DNA of 64,000 nt from Synechococcus sp. PCC 7502 (lineage in GTDB: Bacteria > Cyanobacteriota > Cyanobacteriia > Pseudanabaenales > Pseudanabaenaceae): contig NC_019702.1 of assembly GCF_000317085.1 (NCBI RefSeq), positions 2,572,394-2,636,393 on the forward strand, read 5' to 3'. The position numbers were made by a program, and so were the translations under genes. Shown piece after piece: positions 59,235 to 64,000 of the stretch; positions within the stretch are counted from its first letter, which is position 1, and each line of letters opens with the position of its first letter. Under the pieces are notes generated by a model. The model worked only from the letters and a program-made list of their open reading frames with translations, did no database searches and was not told the DNA's origin.

Positions 59235-59665
59235 ATGATGCTAATGCCCAAAATGGCACCAACTAAAACCTGTATTGGCGTGTGACCTAGTAATTCCTTG
59301 AGGGGGTCTTCAATTAAATGGTGATCTTCTTCAAACACTTCGCCAATAATTTGATTAAGCACCTTGGCATGGGTTCCAGCCGCCCGCCTAACTCCAGAGG
59401 CATCATACATAACTATGACTGCAAACACCGAGGCGATTGCAAACAGTCCCGAATTCCATCCTTGGGTTTTACCAATGCCCGTAGCTAGGGCTGTTACTAC
59501 TGCTGAATGAGAGCTAGGCATACCTCCGGTTTCAAATAGCACATGGAGTTTTATTTGTCCCGATTGGATATATAACAATAATAGTTTTAGGCACTGCGCT
59601 CCAAAACTGGCGGCGATCGCTATTAAAAGAACCCGATTGTCTAAGACTTCTGCCAAAGGATGCAT
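59219..59665 (-). CDS. Divergent PAP2-family membrane protein
   Basis: This YuiD-like protein has 148 residues from the ATG at 59665; a TTG at 59698 would add 11 and overlap crtE by 17. Four hydrophobic segments and the family core GMPSSHSAVVTALATGIGKT (with a conserved SSH) are visible, and then YDASGVRRAAGTHAKVLNQI. The family is distantly related to acid phosphatase/lipid phosphatase proteins, and the histidine-rich site supports a phosphatase of a polyprenyl or lipid substrate, though this is not proven. Its neighbour crtE makes a prenyl diphosphate, which would suit such an activity. Confidence 0.85.
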   Translation of the reverse strand: MHPLAEVLDNRVLLIAIAASFGAQCLKLLLLYIQSGQIKLHVLFETGGMPSSHSAVVTALATGIGKTQGWNSGLFAIASVFAVIVMYDASGVRRAAGTHAKVLNQIIGEVFEEDHHLIEDPLKELLGHTPIQVLVGAILGISIMWVLL

Positions 59666-59681
59666 AGTTTTGAGTGATCTC

Positions 59682-60623
59682 TTAGTAGGTACGGGCAATT
59701 ATGTAGTCGGCAATTCGCATTAAAGGGATCGCAGGGCTACCATAGCATTGTACTTGTGACTTCGCTAAATCTATCAAATTTTGGGCTTGAATTTGTGATT
59801 CAGGTATGCCTAGTAAGCTAGGGTAAGTAACTTTTTGGGCAATAATGTCCTTACCTGCGGTTTTACCTAGTTCTTCAGATGTGCTAGTTATGTCAAGAAT
59901 ATCATCGATGATTTGAAATGCTAAACCAATATTTTGAGCATAGATCGTCAAGCGTTTAATATCTTCGGTATCTGCCCCAGCTAAAATCCCTCCCGACACC
60001 ACCGAGGCTTCTAGTAATGCGGCGGTCTTATGTCTATGGATAAAGTTTAAAGTTTCTAAAGTCGTATCAGGTTTACCCTCGGATTCTAGATCAACCACTT
60101 GTCCACCCACTAAACCTTCGGCGGCTACTGCCCGACCCAAACGACTAACCACCCGCAGGATGCGATCACTAGGTACATTTTGGGTATTATCGGCAATAAA
60201 CTCAAAGGCATAGGCAAGAAGAGCATCACCTGCTAGAACCGCAATATCTTCACCATAGACCTTATGATTAGTCAACTTTCCCCGCCGATAGTCGTCATTG
60301 TCCATAGCAGGTAAATCATCATGGATTAATGACATTGTATGCACCATTTCCATAGCACAGGCGGTGGGCATAGACATCGAATCATCGCCACCAAATAACT
60401 CACAGGTAGCCAAACATAAAATTGGTCTAAGTCGTTTTCCCGATGCCATCAACGAGTAACGCATGGACTCATAGATTGTTTCGGGATATTTAACTTTGAT
60501 AGAGGCTTCCAGTGCCTTTTCCACCCTAGCTTTGGCAGTTGCTAAATACCTACATAGGTCAAAGCTTTCGAGGTTAAAGATTTGAGGATTTTTTAAAGAA
60601 GGATTAATTATATTTTGTACCAT
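59682..60623 (-). CDS. crtE: Geranylgeranyl diphosphate synthase
   Basis: This trans-prenyltransferase builds C20 prenyl diphosphate for chlorophyll, carotenoids and quinones. The 313-residue protein has both aspartate-rich motifs: FARM as [20 protein letters not shown] and SARM as [12 protein letters not shown], with [16 protein letters not shown]. Its ATG overlaps the folD end by 20 bases and the PAP2-like gene follows with 16 bases between (or an overlap, depending on the start). Four genes in a row thus form a compact transcript. The substrate chain length cannot be told with certainty. Confidence 0.95.
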   Translation of the reverse strand: MVQNIINPSLKNPQIFNLESFDLCRYLATAKARVEKALEASIKVKYPETIYESMRYSLMASGKRLRPILCLATCELFGGDDSMSMPTACAMEMVHTMSLIHDDLPAMDNDDYRRGKLTNHKVYGEDIAVLAGDALLAYAFEFIADNTQNVPSDRILRVVSRLGRAVAAEGLVGGQVVDLESEGKPDTTLETLNFIHRHKTAALLEASVVSGGILAGADTEDIKRLTIYAQNIGLAFQIIDDILDITSTSEELGKTAGKDIIAQKVTYPSLLGIPESQIQAQNLIDLAKSQVQCYGSPAIPLMRIADYIIARTY

Positions 60624-61479
60624 ATTGCTGACAGTAGCTCCAAATAGTATTGTGCAACAACATGGTCACAGTCATAGGACCAACTCCACCAGGAACAGGA
60701 GTAATATGTGAGGCGATCGCTTTAACACTATCAAAATTCACATCACCTACTAAGGAAGATTGTCCTTCATAATCGGTAATGCGATTGATACCCACATCTA
60801 TAACTACTGCTCTCGGCTTTACCATGTCGGCGGTGATTAATTGTGGTCTGCCCACAGCTACTACTAGAATATCAGCATTCAGGGTGATCGCCTTAAGGTC
60901 AGGGGTGCGAGAATGCGCCATAATTACCGTAGCATTTGCCTCTAAAAGCATCATAGCAATGGGTTTGCCAACTAAAATACTACGTCCAATTACCACAGCC
61001 GTTTTGCCTGCAATAGGAATATCGGCATGTTTGAGAAGTTGCATTACTCCCGCAGGTGTGCAGCTTTGTAAGCCCTCCTCGCCCCGTAGAAGTTTACCCA
61101 AGTTATAGGGATGTAAGCCATCGGCATCTTTATGGGGGGCAATTTGATTAATTAAGGCGATCGCATCTAAATGATCGGGTAAAGGTAACTGCACCAAAAT
61201 TCCATCGACATTAGAATCAGCGTTTAAGTCCTTAATTACTTGTTCTAATTCAGCTTGGGTCGCAGTCGCAGGAAAATGTTTGCCAAAGGAACGAATTCCC
61301 ACTCTGGTACAAGCTAATTCTTTATTACGCACATAGGCAGCACTAGCGGGATTATCACCTACCATTAATACCGCTAATCCGGGCGATCGCCCCACCTGAG
61401 CTTGTAAAGCTTTAACTGTTTCTGTCATTTCGGCTTGCATCTGTTTTGCTAATGCCTTACCGTCAATAATTTCCGCCAT
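60604..61479 (-). CDS. folD: Bifunctional methylenetetrahydrofolate dehydrogenase/cyclohydrolase
   Basis: FolD interconverts 5,10-methylene- and 10-formyl-tetrahydrofolate, using NADP. The 291-residue protein shows [20 protein letters not shown] (catalytic Y and K), [30 protein letters not shown] and, near the end, [19 protein letters not shown]. It is the first gene of the unit with crtE, and its end overlaps the crtE start by 20 bases. The standard length is about 285-300. It feeds one-carbon units to purine synthesis, but purS is far away. Confidence 0.97.
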   Translation of the reverse strand: MAEIIDGKALAKQMQAEMTETVKALQAQVGRSPGLAVLMVGDNPASAAYVRNKELACTRVGIRSFGKHFPATATQAELEQVIKDLNADSNVDGILVQLPLPDHLDAIALINQIAPHKDADGLHPYNLGKLLRGEEGLQSCTPAGVMQLLKHADIPIAGKTAVVIGRSILVGKPIAMMLLEANATVIMAHSRTPDLKAITLNADILVVAVGRPQLITADMVKPRAVVIDVGINRITDYEGQSSLVGDVNFDSVKAIASHITPVPGGVGPMTVTMLLHNTIWSYCQQYGTKYN

Positions 61480-61631
61480 CTAATGTTTAATATAGTGCTG
61501 AATAATTTTATGGTGCTTTCTAGCCAAATCCTAGCATTTTCAGATTGTTTAATTTTGGGGCTAACTGGGCAGAGCGATCGCTAATATAACAGCCCACAAG
61601 TCTCAACATCAATAGCAAGCCATGCCCACTG

Positions 61632-62201
61632 TTTGATCAAGTTGGTAATATTAAAACTGTAGAGGAATTGGGTGGTAGAAGGGAAGTATATACCGACGAT
61701 CCGCTCTACAGGTTAACTCAAGAATCAATCATCGATCCTCTATCTGGAAACCGCACCACAGATTATAGTTTTGACTCAGTAGGTAATCACTTGACTAAAA
61801 CTGATTCACTGACTGGATTAACTGCCTATTCTTACGATGCAGGGGATAGGTTAACTACTGAGACAAATGGTAGCAACATCACGAGTTATGGCCATGATAA
61901 AAATGGTAATACGCTTTCCCAGTTGAAGAATGCTAATGACCAGATAACTTATAATTGGGATTATGAGAATAGGTTAAACGCCACAAATATTGTGACTCCA
62001 ACTGGAACGAAGCAGATAACCTATCGCTATGATGCCAATGAGATTCGAGTGGGGCAGACTGTGGATGGTGTGAAAACTCGCTATTTAATTGATGCTAATC
62101 GTCCGTATGCTCAAGTATTGGAAGAGTATAACGGTTCAGATATTCAAGCTTCCTATGTTTATGGTAATAGTTTAATCTCTCAAATGAAGTCCAATGGCTA
62201 A
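61632..62201 (+). pseudogene. Fragment of an RHS/YD-repeat gene
   Basis: The frame contains at least six YD-type repeats, such as NRTTDYSFDSVGNHLTKTDS, then GNTLSQLKNANDQITYNWDY and YGNSLISQMKSNG. It is open from 61590 (an in-frame stop is at 61587-61589) with no good start, and it ends at 62201, where the typical continuation toward the RHS core is missing. So it is a cut-out piece of a larger RHS toxin/adhesin-type gene. The first likely codons are near 61632 (FDQVGNIKTV). It lies between folD and the ATPase gene. Confidence 0.75.
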
Positions 62202-62261
62202 GTGGTAAGTACCAAGAAAAACTCTTTTCGCTGTGGGTTGTATTTTTACTAGGGTTGCTCT

Positions 62262-64000
62262 ATGGAACCATTACTAGGTATGAGTGACTGGTATCGCCAA
62301 GATGTTACATCAGTTTTACGCAACCTGAAGACTGATCTCAATGGCTTGACAACAACGGAAGCTGATCGGCGTTTGTCGCAGCACGGCAAAAACGAATTAA
62401 TTGAGCAAGCATCTAAATCTTCTGGGCGCATGCTATGGGAACAATTTACTGCCACACCAGTTTTATTACTGATTGCAGCAGCAGTGGTTTCGGCTTATTT
62501 GGGTGACTACAAAGATATGATCGCGATTTTAGCGATCGTTTTGTTTAATGCCTTTTTGGGATTCAATCAAGAATATCGTGCTAGCCAAGCTTTTGCTGCC
62601 CTAGAGAAACTGGCAATCCCCAAGGTGCGAGTTTGTCGGGACAACCAATGGCGGGTTATTCTCAGCCCCTATTTAGTAACAGGTGATGTGATTATGCTGG
62701 AGGCAGGTGGCTTAGTACCAGCCGACAGTCGTCTCATTGAAAGCATTAACCTCCAGATTCAAGAAGCTACTTTTACAGGTGAGTCCTTACCCGTAGAGAA
62801 AACGGTAGCAGCGATCGCTACCGAAAATCTGTCCTTGGGCGATCGCCGCAACATGGCTTATATGGGTACTCTTGTCACCTATGGACGGGGGTTAGCAGTA
62901 GTCACCGAAACGGGTATGGAGACGGAACTGGGAAAGATAGCCCAATCTGTACAGACAGTCGAACAACTGCAGACACCTTTGCAACGTCGCCTTGATGATT
63001 TTGGGCGGAAGTTAGCCATTGCCATCCTGCTTTTAGTGGGAGTAATTTTTGTGATCGGGCTATCGCGAGGCGAAAATCTCCAACTCATGATCCTGACTAC
63101 CGTGAGTATGGCGGTGGCAGCAATCCCTGAAGGACTACCTGCCGTGGTTACGATCGCACTAGGGATCGGCTCCTATCGTATGCTCAAACACCAAGCTTTG
63201 ATTCGTAAGTTGCCTGCCGTAGAAACTCTAGGTTCCGTGACCACGATCTGTTCCGATAAAACAGGAACGCTGACCGAAAACCGTATGCAGGTAACGGTGG
63301 TGGACTTAGTTGGACATCGCATCGATTTGACTACCAAGCCCAATGGATACGATAATTTCTCGGTTTTAGGACTAGCCTTAATGGGAGCTACACTTTGCAA
63401 TAATGCCCTTTTTTCAGAAGCAGAACCCAATCACGAACAGGCTTTAGTTTTAGGCGATCCCACAGAAGTCGCCTTATTGGCGATCGCCTATAGTTTAGGT
63501 TTACAGAAGTCAGAATTAGAATGCCAACTGCCGCGCATTTTGGAATTACCGTTTGATTCCGATCGCAAACGTATGACTACCGTCCATAAAACCCATAGTT
63601 TCGACCAGCTCTCACGTCATCTGCATCAGCCTGCCCCCGATTATGTTTCGTTCACAAAAGGAGCGGTAGGTAGTTTGTTAGAGGTTTGTAGTCAGGTTTG
63701 GTATCAGAATCGGGCTGAACCGCTTAGCCCAGACTGGCGGGAGCGCATCGAAACCGCTAATAACCAGCTAGCCGCCGCAGGCATGAGGGTATTAGGAATT
63801 GCCTTTCTCCCCCTAGAGAGATCGGTTAATCCTCCCGTAGAACAGGATTTAATTTTTATTGGGATGTTGGGGATGCTCGACCCTGCCCGACCCTAGGTCA
63901 AACAAGCGGTTGAAATCTGCAAACAAGCAGGAATTCGTCCAATTATGATTACAGGCGATCATCCTCTGATGGCATCACGGATCGCCCAGGAATTGGGTAT
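62262..64000 (+). pseudogene. P-type Ca2+ ATPase (IIA) with an in-frame amber stop; runs off the window
   Basis: This is a P-type cation pump, most like the PacL/PMA1-type calcium ATPases of cyanobacteria. Features: an N-terminal cation ATPase domain, TGES in the actuator (T172-S175), PEGLP in helix 4, the phosphorylated D332 in [13 protein letters not shown], and GDPTEVALLAIAY in the nucleotide domain. At codon 545 (63894-63896) the frame meets TAG, just where family members have glutamate (DPARPEVK). The same frame goes on [20 protein letters not shown], then [14 protein letters not shown], to the window end. One change from GAG would account for it. A normal protein would be about 900 residues, so without readthrough the product is truncated in the P domain and cannot pump. 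Confidence 0.85.

Noticed and set aside
54773-63896. Two in-frame TAG codons in otherwise intact genes, which might suggest TAG recoding or suppression.
   Set aside because: rpoC2 ends with TAG and other intact genes here use TAG as a normal stop. The two events are in different, dispensable-looking genes and each is explained by one base change.

Overview
The window is a piece of a cyanobacterial chromosome. RNA polymerase beta-prime is split into separate rpoC1 and rpoC2 genes. The HIP1 octamer GCGATCGC is scattered through most genes. There is a PsbP-family lipoprotein, a GlpX-type bisphosphatase, an IM30/PspA protein and an HLR1-type light-response site. Genus cannot be fixed from sequence reading alone; a filamentous or Pseudanabaena-like lineage is only a guess.

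Layout. 1-1052: the start of recN and a small membrane protein. 1207-5343: a compact divergent purine-catabolism island: allantoinase (puuE type), OHCU decarboxylase and HIU hydrolase on the minus strand; FAD urate hydroxylase and a Rieske oxygenase on the plus strand. Two near-identical 17-bp palindromes lie between the two arms, and a 26-bp inverted repeat bounds the island in the flanking convergent gaps. 5458-14816: the rpoB-rpoC1-rpoC2 operon with a clear promoter. 14874-20697: a tandem-duplicated CobO-like ATPase, a zinc alcohol dehydrogenase, a NurA nuclease, a DoxX-like protein, an orphan OmpR-type regulator and SfsA. 20916-28349: a secreted TPR-CHAT protein, a decayed transposase, a large hybrid histidine kinase and Xaa-Pro aminopeptidase. 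28571-30258: a probable type II restriction-modification pair. 30334-36917: DNA polymerase III delta prime, an IS1-like scrap, a STAS protein facing a REC-PP2C phosphatase, PsbP, an ABC-2 permease/TagA/FtsE-like group and an HPt protein.

37004-50018: leuB, purS, a BamE-like lipoprotein, tRNA-Gly(UCC), dnaJ-tusA-rsgA, a second IS1-like scrap, DoxX, trpD, a methyltransferase, ddl, a LysM-M23 peptidase, a 78-residue membrane protein behind a promoter carrying an HLR1 light-response site, an oxidoreductase and glmU. 50163-61479: a sugar-type solute-binding lipoprotein, nfu, pspA/IM30, glk, a DUF29 gene broken by an amber codon, glpX, a zinc-ribbon membrane protein with proA and gloA, and the tight operon folD-crtE-PAP2-bestrophin. 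61632-64000: an RHS-repeat fragment and a P-type Ca2+ ATPase whose frame carries an amber stop.

Working together: the purine island would take urate to 5-hydroxyisourate, OHCU, allantoin and allantoate, presumably for nitrogen scavenging, under a regulator not encoded here. The STAS and PP2C proteins are the parts of a partner-switching system. The hybrid kinase, HPt protein and orphan regulator could form a phosphorelay, but they are not adjacent. Decay is visible in at least six places: three transposase scraps, the RHS fragment and two amber-interrupted genes. All of it is in accessory spots between otherwise intact housekeeping genes.
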